Shown: positions 36,840 to 48,659, counted from the first letter of the stretch. The stretch is 64,000 nt of DNA from Ailanthus altissimus (GCA_946807835.1 OX327711.1:11071501-11135500); one strand, 5' to 3'. Made by a program: numbers and translations. The notes: generated by a model from the letters alone, not told the origin.

Positions 36840-37740
36840 AAGGGTGGACTAGCAGCCCAAACCTCACGACACTAAAAAGCTAGGTTCCCTTAAAGATGAC
36901 AAGTATTTTGAGTTAGATAGTTAAGAAATTAGAGGATATAAGGAAAGAAAACTAAAAATTGATAGATAGGTTAATAGTTATAAAAGTCTAGGACAAATTG
37001 AATGATGATTCTAGGGATAATTAGACTCCATATGACACTCAACATGGTTGAGCACCGAAGTAGATACAGTTACGCATCAGGGAGCTAGAAAAGAGGGAAC
37101 CCATGAGGATTTAGAAACAAGGATGGATTCCCTTTTAAAAGAGGTAGAAGAACTTTATGCAAATATAAAAAATCACAAGTCTCAGATGATGTAATGATCT
37201 TGATCAAGAGAGCAAGCTAGAATCTATTTATAAAAGCCATTGGATGGGTAGAAAGGCCCCACAAATTTTGTATTCTTAGCTTCCAAATGTACGATAGAAT
37301 TAGAGATCCAGATAAACATTTTTCTATTTTAATGCACATATGATAATGAATGCTCAAGACAATACCTTGAAATGCTTCACTTTCCTTTCCAGCTTCAAAG
37401 GTCTAACTTAGGCTTAGTTTTGTGGATTGAAGGAAAACTCAATATCTACTTTTTATGACTTGACCACTTAATTCATTACTCGGTACATGCAAAGCTGAAA
37501 GAATAAAAGATGAATTAAGACCTCTTTTTTATGAAACATGGAGAGAATGAGTTTATTAGGAGTATCCTTAATAGGTTCAATAGGGAACTCGGTAAGTTGG
37601 AAAGCTATGATACAGAGATTGCCGCCCAATTTCCATAAATACCCCAGTAGAAAAAAGTCTTTCATAAAACTCATCAGCAAGTTCAAAAACTTGTTATAGA
37701 ATATTTGAGCTCCTTTGGGCTACATCTTGTGAACTCATTT
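36840..37740 (+). pseudogene. Ty3 gag (broken)
   Basis: Plus-strand frames show PxKFCILSFQMYDRIRDPDKH near 37250 (typical gag entry with YDG/RDPDxH), then ECSRQYLEMLHFPF near 37350, WIEGKLNIYFL, and a conserved-looking ENEFIRSILNRFNREL near 37545. Stops in every frame. It directly follows the Tat-like primer site, so it belongs to that element. pol is absent; the following 1.2 kb looks like another LTR. Confidence 0.6.
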
Positions 37741-37749
37741 TCTCCTTAT

Positions 37750-38930
37750 TTCATGAAAAAGAATGATAAACGACAAAGAGTTTTTGAACTGCTAATCTCT
37801 ATAAATACCCCAGAGAAAAATATCTAGACAAAGTACAAAGATTCATGGCTTTTCATATACCTAATAAGTACATTATATATACATTGTTTTGAACTCCTAA
37901 ACTTAATAATTGCACAATTTGAATAAGAATTTATGGCTTTTATGTACATTAATATCATTTTGTAAGTTTTATGTTAATGAAACTATTTGAAATAAAAATT
38001 CTAGGAAAATACACAAAATTGATAAAATGGGACAAAAATGCTAAAAATACAAAGTGAACAGTAAAATAAACAGTACCCATAAATAATGTTGTTCACTGGT
38101 ACTATTCATATGGATAGTGACTGAAAGTACCAATTTGGGTTTGATGTAGTTTTATTTATACTATGTTTGAATGATTTGGTAAATTATTGTTTAATTTATT
38201 TATGTTTCTCTATGCTTAATGCTTATAATTAAGTGGAAAATAAATTGATTATGCTCGAAAGAGCGAGATTAACCTATTTATCAAATTTGATAAACATAGC
38301 CTTATATTGTTATTGAGTCGAAAGGCTAATAGAACTTGAGTAATCACAAAGAGTTGCTCAATTAGTGCATGTGGCGTGTACTAAGTGTTTGAAAAAATGT
38401 ATAAGAACACCTAGGGCATGACATTATGCCCAGAATGTCATTTAACACTAGGGAGAGGTAATGAGATTAATATTTGGGTAATAAATTTATAGGTTTTATA
38501 ATGAATGTATCAGTAGATAAGTTAGATAGGAATATTAACTTGAATATATATATATATATATATAATATCTCATTTGATGCTCAAGAGAGGTAATGAGATT
38601 AGCATTAATCCCTTATTAATGAATTGAATGAAATTGATAAATAGAAGGAACATAGGAAGAATAAAGTGAAATTAATATCCTAAGATCCCACCTATTATAA
38701 ATTCGTCATTTTGCAAGATTATCAATTTATTTAGTTTAGATCCTTTATTTTCCACAATCAAATTCGTAACCCAAGTAGCCTAGATAAATCCAAGTTGCGA
38801 CAACTATTGTACTTAACATTAATTTCAAACGATCAATTTTTGTGGGAATGATACTCATATATTACTTTATTATTTGCTCACGACTAGTGCATTTACGGTA
38901 TATGTATGTGTATAATTTTGTAAAACAATA
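37750..38930 (+). repeat. Probable Ty3 LTR-like region
   Basis: Non-coding, with GTGAACAGT/AACAGTACCCAT words at 38055-38110, paired GAGAGGTAATGAGATTA blocks (38453 and 38583), and an end resembling Athila/Tat LTR ends (GTGGGAATGATACTCATA near 38842 and TAGTGCATTTACGG near 38886). Compare GGAACGATACTC near 58282. Borders not established. Confidence 0.45.
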
Positions 38931-39667
38931 CTGACATGGTAGAGAGACTAGACAACATATTGTGTGTTCTATAATAAGCATGGACACAATACCAGCACTT
39001 ATTATTCACTAGGAGGTCAAATACATGCTCTTATGAGGAACAGACATTTAGTGGCATTCAAACTAATAATAATTGCAATGAAACAGATGGAACCAAACCA
39101 AGTTCCAAAATCCAATGTAGCAAAAGCTGTAAATTATGGATAGATAACACCTTTGGTGTTGAATATGATCCACAATTCCCTATTTGACTTTTGCTATCAC
39201 GGGGAAGGAAAAAGGCGAATAGAGGAAGAGAAAGTAGAGAACGAACACTAACCTCCAATGAATCTCTAGATAAAAAAAAGCAATAAATTCAATCAAGTAT
39301 GGGAATATTTATGATGATAATACATATTAATAACAGAGGTATTAAAAAAATATAAGAATTGATTGAATAATTCAATGAAATTTAAAGAATTATAGTGATA
39401 TTTTTTTTCTTATAAAAATTTATTATTTTTAAAGATGTATTCGGAATTTATAAGGAATTGAACAAATTTTCATTTTACATCCCTTGAGGTTTGACATAAT
39501 AATGAATAGATCCTTATTTGAATTCAATATATATAACAAGATTCATAATAGAAATACAAAGGTTTCTCATAAATATATGAAAATTCAGAAGAATCTCAAG
39601 CAATTTCGTAGGATATATGACATTTTAAAATATTATCAAATGAATTTATGGAATTTTTAGCATATAT
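38931..39667. other. Unclassified stretch with short open frames
   Basis: Two overlapping short frames. Plus: about 39030-39182, YEEQTFSGIQTNNNCNETDG continuing with Cys-rich SKIQCSKSCKLW and ending near 39184. Minus: 39058-39258, 66 aa with a hydrophobic start (MEVSVRSLLSLPLFAFFLPR). GC is higher here than around it. Neither is recognised. The remaining sequence to 39667 is AT-rich and empty. Confidence 0.3.
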
Positions 39668-40162
39668 TGTTAGACATAACCATATATTGAATTCATATCC
39701 ATATGAATATAACCCAAGATCTATTATGTTAAATTATCAAGATGAATGTTGAGAAAAACATACCTGAAAAATTCATGGTGATTAGAATTTTGATTAGCAG
39801 CCTTGAATAAGTATTAAGAGTATAATGGTCTTCCACAGTCAAATTTATGTAGGGTCAATGGGTTTCTCTCTCGGTGATGAAAAAAGAGGAGAATAACTCT
39901 ACGTGAATTGATTTGACTTGGTGACCACAACCCTAAAAAAAAGGTCTTTATATACTAGGTTACATTATGACCCCATCACTCATAATCTACTAGTATTGGG
40001 TTTCTATATATAATAAGCTCATATCAAATTAGATGTCTCTGGAGTCCAATAAAATATAACCTAAATAGATCACTTAAATTGACTCTTATTTAAGATAGCC
40101 TATAATGCATAATTATTGTTAATATATAAGCCCATATATATAAAATTAAAAAAAACCTAACA
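39668..40162 (-). repeat. 3' LTR of the copia element
   Basis: TGTTAGACATAACC...CCTAACA, 495 bp, aligned throughout with 45777-46259. Confidence 0.92.
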
Positions 40163-40585
40163 ATCTCCCATTTGGGCCACATATGTCATCTGGAAATAAT
40201 TATACACCATAACCTTTAGTGCACACAATAAATGCTATCTTATCTTAAAACATCTCATTAGATACAATCTCATCCATTAACTATATCATTATGAGATCAA
40301 AGCAACCATCGTTGAATATATTCGCAACTAGACCCATCAATGGTCACCATACTAATATAATTAATGACATAGATAAAATATGGATGTGTAGCATAGAAAT
40401 TACATAAAATGTGATCTCAAACATGTCTATTTCTAACTTGTCATATTTTATAAATCCAATGAGTTAAATACTTTCTAAAATTTATGCAAACCTACATTAG
40501 AAAGTACCAAACACTTTCTAAACTTTATGCAATACTGCAGTAGAAAGTGCAACCTTATTTCAGAGTTTCAACAAACCAATAAACT

Positions 40586-42200
40586 TTATTCTATAGAAAA
40601 TAAACTATAAGCATGTCTTTTAACCAAATGAACATCAAGTGACAAACTCGCACTATTCATGCACAACATTAAATAATTAGCAACATGCTCATGAAACGCC
40701 TTGGGCAGTAACCCTCTGGTGAGCGGATCCGCAGTTTTGGAGTTTCTACCAATATGCTCTATTGACACTTATTGACTCTGAACTTTTTCTTTAACAATTA
40801 GAAACTTGAAGTCGATGTGCTTAGACTTCAAAGAGCTTCTTTTGTTATGGGAATACATCACTGTGGCTTTATCATCATAATAAGTTTTTTTTAATACCAT
40901 TGATAATATGCAGCCTTGTGATAAAGTTTCACAACCATATCCCATGATTTGATGCCTTAAAATAAGCTATAAACTTGGCCACTATAATGAAAGAAGTTAT
41001 GAGTGTCTGCTTGACACTCTTCTAAAAATAGCTCATTGGGCTAAAGTATATTTATATAACTTGATGTGAATCTCTTATCATCTAGGCATCTAGAAAAATC
41101 AGAGTTAGAATAGCTTATGATTTATAATCTTTCTGATACGTGAATATGTAATTTTTTATTTTTTGTAAATGTCACATAACTCTTTTGGCTGCTTTCTAAT
41201 GTTCCACCCCAAGGTTACTTAAATATCTACCCAGTTTAATAATATACGCAATATCTAGACACGTACATTCTTAAACATACATGATACTCCTTATTGTAGA
41301 TCCATAAAGAAATTTCTATATCTCTTTATATTAAATATCATTCTTGAGGCACTGACTGAGACTTAACTTATTACCCTTAGCATGGGCGTATCTTTTTTAG
41401 CACAGTCCTTTTTGCTATACTTACTAAGCTCATTATTGATATAGTTCTTTTGTGATAAACTCACGATACCTCGAGTGTGATCCCGATGTATCTGAATTCC
41501 TAATACAGAAGATGCATTCCCAATATCTTTCATTGCAAAATTTCTTTATAGAAATCTCTTGATTTCGTGCAATAGGTCTATATCGTTGCTTGCTAGCAGT
41601 AGGTCATTGGCATATAAAACCAAGAAGATAAACTTACTCCCACTGAAATTGTGATATATGTATTTATCAAATCCATTTTTCTCAAAACCAAATGAAATAG
41701 TCACTTGATGAAACTTATGATACCATGACAAGATGTATGCTTAAAACTGTATGGACTTCTTTAATTTGTAGATCATATTCTTTTGGTCTCCAGATATAAA
41801 GTTTTTTGGGTGCACCATATATATAATTTCCTCAATATCACTATTGAGAAATATAGTATTTACGTCCATTTAATGTAGCTCTAAATCAAAATGAGCTATA
41901 AGTGTCATGATGATTTTAAAAGAGTCTTTCATTGTTGTTAGAGATAAAGTCTCTTTATAATCAATGCCTTCCTTTTGAGTGAAACCCTTAGTAATGAGAC
42001 ACGTTTTATATCTTTTGATGTTGCCTTTTGAATCCCTATTGGTCTTAAATATCCATTTGCAACTAATGAGTTTCGCACCTTTAAGCAACCCATCAAGATT
42101 TCAAATATTATTGTCTCTCATTAATTTCATCTCATAATTTATGGCATTTATTTACTTATGAGAATTAGAACTTTGTTTGGCTTAACTGAAATTGATTGGA
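40586..42200 (-). pseudogene. Copia reverse transcriptase and RNase H (broken)
   Basis: RT N-terminal part is open at 41870-42088 (SCKWIFKTNRDSKGNIKRYK, then QKEGIDYKETLSL). The palm at 41546-41731 reads LYANDLLLASNDIDLL where YVDD is required: the first Asp is now Asn. The RNase H C-terminus is at 40586-40768 (SKTADPLTRGLLPKAFHEH). Between them frames are interrupted. Confidence 0.85.
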
Positions 42201-42799
42201 TCATTTTTTTAGTCCTATATCAAACTCATGTTCTTGGAGATAAAAAATCATTTGAAATTGCACTTCTCCTTTCTCTAGTAAATTTGCTCAATGACACTTG
42301 TTATTAAGGTTATTAAGGTTACTCTTGATGAATATGAGCAAATTCTTTATTTCATAATTTGAGCTCAATCTATTGTCTAGTATTTTTGAATTTGCTTCTT
42401 GAATGATGTCAGAAAAATAAGTCTAATCATTTTCAATAGCAATTATAGAAAGATGAATAAATTCATCTTCAAATTCAATATCTCTAATAGACCTTATCTC
42501 CCCCTAAACTCAACATCCTCAAGAAATTTAAAATTTTCATCTCAAAAAGGATTTACTTGAGGGATCATAAAACTTGAAAGCCCTCGATCTTTCAAAATAT
42601 TTGATAAAATAGCATCCAATGTTTATTAGGCCTATATAGCCTAGCCTTAGCTGGATAACCATAGAAATGCAAATTCCTAATATTATGCCTTTTACCAGTC
42701 TACAACTTGTACGGAGTTTTAGATACTACTTTACTTATAACTCTATTAAGGATATAAACTACAATCTTTAATGCTTTTCCCTAGAGTGATTCAAGTGAA

Positions 42800-43200
42800 G
42801 AACACTAATTAATCATACTTCTAACCATTCTTTAAGTATTCAATTTCATCTCTTAGTAACACCATTCACCTTGATTTCTTAAGCATTGTGTATTATGGGA
42901 CGATGCCACACTTCTCTATGAATTTAGGGGGAAAAAAAAGTAATGGACAGTGTTCACATGATCTGTCATATCTTCTATAGTATTTAACACTACGGTCAGA
43001 TTTGACAACTTTAATTTTCTTGCTAAGTTGATTTTTAATTTCAGCTTTGAAAGCATTAAACATGTTCAGAGATTGAGACTTCTCGTAAATCAAGTAAAGG
43101 TACCCAAAAAGAGAATAGTCGTTAATAAACATAAAAAAATATTGTTAACCATTTCAAGAAGCCATAGGGAATTGTTCATAAATATCAGTATTTATTAGTT
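42800..43200 (-). pseudogene. Copia integrase core (broken)
   Basis: Open stretch 42893-43132 gives MFINDYSLFGYLYLIYEKSQ, VFKAEIKN-like helix and VVKSDRSVKYYRRYDRS. The first DD pair is ND (FIDDYS expected) and the DRGGEY box is changed to DRSVKY, although the DR Asp itself remains. Inactive. Confidence 0.8.
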
Positions 43201-43689
43201 TTAAGACGTTATTGCTCCTATTGGCACCTAATTTTCTATGGTTTGTCTATTTTCCCTTAATACATTCAATACAAATTTTAAAATCTGTTGAATTAAAAGA
43301 ATCAAAAATTTCATTTGACGCAAGTCCTTTTTTATTCTTTGTTTAGAGATATATTCTAAATGTTTGTGCTATAACATAACAAAATTCTTATCAGTTAATT
43401 TTTGTCTTATACCACGTTTATTAACATGCAAGGATTCATTAAAAGAAGCATGAGTATTTAATGTATAAATATTATCAATAAGAGAACTAATACCAATAAT
43501 ATTTAAATTTTGAAAGAGACTAATTTATTGTTTCTGAATGAATAAGAATATCTTGATTTGTCCAAACTAGAAACAAAAAAATATGTTCTATCTAAATTAT
43601 GGTATATAATCAGTCTCATCTAAATTCAAATATTATTTGGTCTATAATTGTAATCTAAACAATCCTATGGCCTCTACAAGAGTTGCATT

Positions 43690-44960
43690 ATCCTTTCCCA
43701 CTTAGATGCATATTTCAACATTAATTGAAAACTGGCTCTTAAGACAACTTGACATAGACACACTTATGTAAGTAGTTGTACCTATATCTACCCACCAAGT
43801 GTGTTTAGGTACAAAAACTAAATTAACTTCAGAACAAATAAAATTGAGAAGTGTACTTTTCTTAACACGCCATTTAGCGTACTTTGAACAATCTTTCTTC
43901 ACATGACTAGTCTTTTTGTAGAAGAAACAAATAATGACTGGAACTTGTTTCTTTTACACCTTATTATGTGAAGTCCCCATTGCAGTTTTCTCTCTTTTAT
44001 TCCTTTTTCTTTACTAATTAGCAATCTTGTTATAAAAAATATTTGCTAAGTGAGTATTTTCGGTCTTTTCTCGCTTTTATTTATCTTCTTATTGCACACA
44101 ATATGAAATGAGCTCATTAAGAGTCCATTTAACCTTTTAGGTGTCATAACTTACTTTAAATTAATTGTAGTGTGCAAGAAGAGATATCAAAACCAGATGT
44201 ACGAGCAAGTCATTAGATAGCTCTAACTTTAGTGCCTTTAGTTATAAAGAGAGATTAGATATTTTATGATGTACTACTTATACTCCTTTTGTCATTATAC
44301 CTTATTGAAACAAAGTTAGCTAGTAGCGTACTTTTTTCAGCCTTTGATTTTTGGACAGTGTTATTCAATTTTCTCAATAAATTTCTTAGCATTTTCTTTT
44401 TCAGAAATAGTGCCTTAAAACATATGAATGAAATTTATATTGACAAATATATTAAAAGCAGATAAACTTGTGGAGAATACATAATAAAACAACAAGCTCA
44501 CAATAATGTCATTATTTTAAGCATATACATGCATGACATAAATAAACATATAAAGGTAGTCCCCATCATGAGATACCTAGTGCAATATTGATATTTGATC
44601 TTTAGACAGAAATATCAACTATAAGTGGTACTCTCAATGCAGTAATCAAATGTTAATAATAAATTCTGCCAACAATAAGCCTTTTTTTAAATCGACTTAT
44701 TGTATGCATAGAAAACTTGATAATTATCACACATTTATTACTGCAAATATGCCTATTATTTGGCCAAAAATAATCTTTCTTTAGACTGATTACTTTATTG
44801 CATAAACAATAAATATATTCATCTTAATATCTCAAAATAAAAAATTCTACATAACAGAGGTTACTTTGGTAACATGTTATTTCAATCAATTTATTTCGAA
44901 ACATAAGACAAGTAGTGCAAAGAAAATAATTGAATGCCCATAAATAAAAAAATTATATTT
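43690..44960 (-). pseudogene. Copia gag, zinc knuckle and protease (broken)
   Basis: The zinc knuckle near 43880-43935 reads CFFYKKTSHVKKDC: one Cys is Tyr. The protease follows in 43702-43902 (HTWWVDIGTTTYISVSM), where Asp and Gly of the active site are kept and the His is Tyr. Upstream gag to about 44960 is non-open. Confidence 0.75.
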
Positions 44961-45776
44961 TTCCTATACACTGGAATAGCGCATGGCACCAAGGTTGCTG
45001 TGACTACAATACTGCTAATGATTCAAAACAGGGACAATGATTGTCGGGTGAAATCCAAATGGGTTAAATGTTGGGTTGGATCTCCATGAATTGAGTCGGG
45101 TAGACCCAATTCTCCCAAAAATAATTGAAATTCCCTAATTTTTGACCTTAAATTTGTTAACTTTGGATTGGATTTATAAATAGCCAAAAATAGACCACGA
45201 ATAAATTTGGGTCAATATTAGGACCTATTTGTAAAAGTCTCAAAGTTTTTAGGTTAAACCATAATTACTTAAAGTTAGAGGGGATTGAGTGAAAAAAGTT
45301 AATCCTATTAGTACCTATTTGAAAGTATTATAAATATTTATGACCAAATTATAATTATAAAAAAATGTAAAGGGTTGTATGAAAATTGCCACTACTGTAG
45401 AGCTTATTTGCTAATTTTTTAAACTTTTATAATCAAAATATAATTAATAAATAATAAGAGGGGCCTATTTGATATTCACTAAACAAAACCCTATTTTGTC
45501 AACATTCTAAATTGTTAAAAAAAATAATAAACACTAAATGGAAGCTAAATTTTGATATTTTTTATTTTTAATTCTATAAATCAATGATCCTTAATCATAT
45601 TTTAACTTCAAATCATAATGAAAAATATAAATTTAATGTTTTTTCTCAACAAAATCATGAAAATTCATACATATAATATCTTTACCCTAAATAACTATAT
45701 GAGAAAGATATTCAAAACATTAATATATGTATTAACAATTCTAATAATTTAACATGATTTCTACTATGATATCGCT

Positions 45777-46259
45777 TGTTAGATGTAACCATATATTGGA
45801 TTTATATTCATATGAATATAACCTAAGATCTATCATGTCAAATTATCAAGATGAATGTTGAAAAAAATATACTTGAAAAATTTACGGTGATTAGAACTTT
45901 GAAGATTAGCAACCTTAAATAAGAATTAAGAGTATAATGATCTTCCACAATCAAATTTATGTGGCCTTAATAGGTTTCTCTCTCTATGATGAAAAAAGAG
46001 AAGAAGAATTTTACATGAATTAATTTGACTTAAGAAGCACAACCCTAAAAAAAATCTTTATATACTATGTTAAATTATGATTCTATCACTTATAATGCAA
46101 CTAGTATTATGTTTTTACACATAATAAGCTCGTATCAAACTACATGTCTCTAAACCTAAATAGATCACTTAAATTGCCCCTTATTTAATATAATCTATAA
46201 TATATAATTATTATTAATATGCAAACTTAAATACAAAAAATTAAAAAAAATACCTAATA
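45777..46259 (-). repeat. 5' LTR of the copia element
   Basis: TGTTAGATGTAACC...CCTAATA, 483 bp. The outer TG is mutated (CA to TA on the plus strand). TATAT follows. Confidence 0.92.
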
Positions 46260-46264
46260 TATAT

Positions 46265-46695
46265 TTGTTGCTGGGTCAAAATTTTTGTCCGGTCTTCTCT
46301 GGGAAGACAATCTGGTGCATGTACATATAAATTGTCAAATATGCGTATGTTCTTTAACATATTTCGAGTCGCTTTCTCGTGGTACCTTCGTTTTATAGAA
46401 AGGCAGTTAATGTACTAAACAGAAAATTATATAAAAGGGCGAGATAAAAGTGAAAATCCATCGTCTCGTTGTCTTAATAATTGGTGATAACACTAAATCA
46501 AGAGAAAACCAAAATAATTAATAAACCAGATAAAATTTATTGACCACGCATGAGAACTCATGCTGCAAACCATTACAAAGCAGAATGAAATATACAAGTG
46601 AATACAATATTATTTGTTTATTTTTTTCAAATTTTTTTAAAGTAATATTCAGTGAAGAGATTTATTACTAGGGATACTTTTGACTGCCTAAATGT
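46265..46695 (-). other. 3' flank of the BBE-like gene with poly(A) signal candidates
   Basis: On the minus strand AATAAA occurs at 46661-46666 (about 30 bp after the stop) and 46617-46622 (about 75 bp after). Both are plausible near-upstream elements for 3' end formation. The rest has no gene. The LTR of the copia element begins just beyond. Confidence 0.5.
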
Positions 46696-48348
46696 TTAAT
46701 CACCTTTATTCTTCCTCGATAACAATGGCGGGAAGCTTTGCTCATTCCTAAAGAAATTAGCAGGATCAACCATAGTCTTCACTTTCACCAACCTGTTGAA
46801 ATTGTTCTTGAAATACTTAATACCCCAAATGCTGGCTTGTTTATAGCTTGTGAATCCTTTGTTGTTTGTTCCGATGTCAAGATCCCTGTAATTCATATAG
46901 GCTGCTCTAGGATTTTTGGAAACATAAGCACCCATGAAACTGTATAATCTTCTGATCCAATTTATGTGCCTTTGAGATGCTTCACTCCCTTCTTCTTCCC
47001 AATATACCAAGTGCTGAATTTTGTATATGTTACCAGCTCTATGCGGGAATGGGGTTTCGGATTCTGAAATTTTATTCATTATCCCACCATAAGGACTCAA
47101 GATCATTTCAGCAGCCTCTGCCTCTTCTTCATAAAACCTTTCATAGATCCCCTCAAATGCCATTTCCGGCATAGGTTCCTTCACATAGTCGGATTTTGCT
47201 TTGAAAATCCTTTTGTTGGTAGGAACTCTGCTGAGTAAAACATCCAAAGATTCTCCATTTTGGAATCCAGCGAAGTACATGATCGAATCAATCCAGCTCA
47301 TTTCAAGGCAATCTTCTTTCACCAAGCCAAGCTCAGGGAAGCTTTGTTGCATCAATGGAAGGAGCGTATTAACCCCACCAAGAAACAGGCATTCGAATGA
47401 AGCTTGTATCGTTTTCTTTCCCTCTGTAGTTGAATTCACACTTCTTAAGAAGACTCTAATATATAAATCTTCATGAATGCGATCTGCAACATATTGCCAT
47501 TTGTGAACAATCTTAGTTGCATTTTGCTCCAAGGTACGCTGGACTGTGAATGCCGTTACAGTTGAAGGAACTTCAACGAGCTTTATTTTCCATGCAACAA
47601 TGATCCCAAAGCTAGCTCCTCCACCTCCTCGAATTGCCCAAAATAGATCTTCTCCCATTGATTTTCTATCGAGAAGTCTACCTTTAACGTCAATCAAGTG
47701 TGCATCAACGATGTTATCACCAGCAAGGCCAAACTTGCGCATCAAGAAACCGTAGCCGCCTCCACTAAAATGCCCTCCAACACCAACTGTAGGGCAAACT
47801 CCTGCTGGAAAGGCGAGAGTTTTGCTTTTCTCAGCAATTCTATAGTAAAGTTGTCCAATTGTTGCACCAGCTTGAACCCATGCTGCTTTAGCTTTTTCAT
47901 CAACAGTGATTGAGCTAAGATTTATCAAATCAATAATAATAAAGGGGACATCCGAAACATAAGAAAGACCCTCATAGTCATGACCCCCACTTCGAACCCT
48001 AATTTGTAGCCCATATTTTTTGGAGCATTTAATGGCTGCTTGAATGTGTGATACATGTAATGGGGTGACGATGACTTGGGGTTTTGGAGTAGTGAGCGTT
48101 TGGAACCTAAGGTTCTGTATAGAGAACTCCAAGACTGATGAATATGAAGAGTTGTTTTGGGTGTAAATCAATTTAGAAATGGAGGTGGCGTTCTCAGAGT
48201 TTTGGGAAAGGCATTGAACAAAACTTTGGTGAGTGCCATACGATGTTGCATGATTGTCAGCTGAAGTTGCATGAAAATCTGCCGACGTTACCCAACATTG
48301 ATAGGATAACAGAAGAACAAAAACAAATGGGGAAGCAAGAAACTTCAT
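46696..48348 (-). CDS. BBE-like FAD-linked oxidase, secreted
   Basis: Intact 550-residue protein of the plant berberine bridge enzyme-like family (FAD-binding PF01565 plus C-terminal BBE PF08031), intronless as is usual. The family oxidises alcohols, alkaloids, cannabinoids or cell-wall sugars; the substrate is not deducible. Numbering from the chosen Met: signal peptide 1-23 (hydrophobic FVFVLLL core, likely cut after TSA), Cys46-Cys108 conserved disulfide, His123 in RSGGHDYEG and Cys185 in CPTVGVGGHFSGGGYG as the two covalent FAD links, Lys443/Gln445 in YKIQHLVYW, Tyr484/Tyr487 in YMNYRDLDIG. Val188, three after Cys185, is the residue that permits oxygen reactivity in oxidases. Several N-glycosylation sequons. 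The frame also opens 16 codons earlier (48396), but a TATA box overlaps that ATG, so Met at 48346-48348 is preferred. An odd HATSAD/HATSYG repeat follows the signal peptide. Confidence 0.95.
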   Translation of the reverse strand: MKFLASPFVFVLLLSYQCWVTSADFHATSADNHATSYGTHQSFVQCLSQNSENATSISKLIYTQNNSSYSSVLEFSIQNLRFQTLTTPKPQVIVTPLHVSHIQAAIKCSKKYGLQIRVRSGGHDYEGLSYVSDVPFIIIDLINLSSITVDEKAKAAWVQAGATIGQLYYRIAEKSKTLAFPAGVCPTVGVGGHFSGGGYGFLMRKFGLAGDNIVDAHLIDVKGRLLDRKSMGEDLFWAIRGGGGASFGIIVAWKIKLVEVPSTVTAFTVQRTLEQNATKIVHKWQYVADRIHEDLYIRVFLRSVNSTTEGKKTIQASFECLFLGGVNTLLPLMQQSFPELGLVKEDCLEMSWIDSIMYFAGFQNGESLDVLLSRVPTNKRIFKAKSDYVKEPMPEMAFEGIYERFYEEEAEAAEMILSPYGGIMNKISESETPFPHRAGNIYKIQHLVYWEEEGSEASQRHINWIRRLYSFMGAYVSKNPRAAYMNYRDLDIGTNNKGFTSYKQASIWGIKYFKNNFNRLVKVKTMVDPANFFRNEQSFPPLLSRKNKGD

Positions 48349-48395
48349 TGTTATTAATCGATTGTTTTGTGAATAAGAGTGCATAGCATCTCCCA

Positions 48396-48403
48396 TATTT
48401 ATA
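48396..48403 (-). promoter_or_regulatory. TATA box of the BBE-like gene
   Basis: TATAAATA on the minus strand, 48 bp upstream of the chosen ATG. Initiation about 25-32 bp downstream would fall near 48370, leaving a leader of about 20 nt and excluding the two upstream in-frame ATGs (48394-48396 and 48382-48384). Confidence 0.7.
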
Positions 48404-48624
48404 CTACTCGATAGGATGCTTGTCCAAATTTAAGAAAATGTGAACATCGGCTGCTAAAGTCATGTGCTCTGTTCGACGTAAGGATTACATTCAAGCATCT
48501 AGATGTAGTTTTTGCTTGCAAATGAGAAAAAAAAAAAAAGAAATTTCTATTGCGAGAAATCAACATAATCAATGTGCTGACCATGAATCCTTGAACATTG
48601 ACCGAGTGTATTTTTCTTTGTTTT

Positions 48625-48655
<31 letters not shown>

Positions 48656-48659
48656 GTGT
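48404..48659 (-). promoter_or_regulatory. Proximal promoter region of the BBE-like gene
   Basis: Holds one W-box-type TTGACC (48598-48603, plus orientation), which WRKY factors bind, but a single hexamer is expected by chance. An (AT) microsatellite with GTGTGT tail occurs at 48634-48662. The open frame 48399-48683 on the minus strand is not supported as a gene. Confidence 0.35.

Larger units (their letters stand above)
39668..46259 (-). mobile_element. Structurally complete Ty1-copia element, inactive
   Basis: 6592 bp on the minus strand: 483-495-bp LTRs at both ends, flanked by TATAT on both sides (39663-39667 and 46260-46264), a perfect target duplication. The PPT on the minus strand is AATGGGAGAT next to 40162. 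A degenerate Met-type primer site lies near 45762-45775. All copia domains are present in order but each is broken. LTRs differ at many positions, so the insertion is not recent. It lies about 430 bp from the 3' end of the BBE-like gene. Confidence 0.92.

Noticed and set aside
46738..47913. Several plus-strand open frames of 65-91 codons
   Set aside because: They are antisense shadows of the BBE-like coding sequence and show no motif.
46696..48348. Assigning a specific activity such as cannabinoid or alkaloid synthase
   Set aside because: Active-site motifs are shared by the whole family; substrate cannot be read from them.
48394..48396. First ATG of the longest BBE-like frame as start codon
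   Set aside because: It overlaps the TATA box and would put 16 residues in front of a clear signal peptide.
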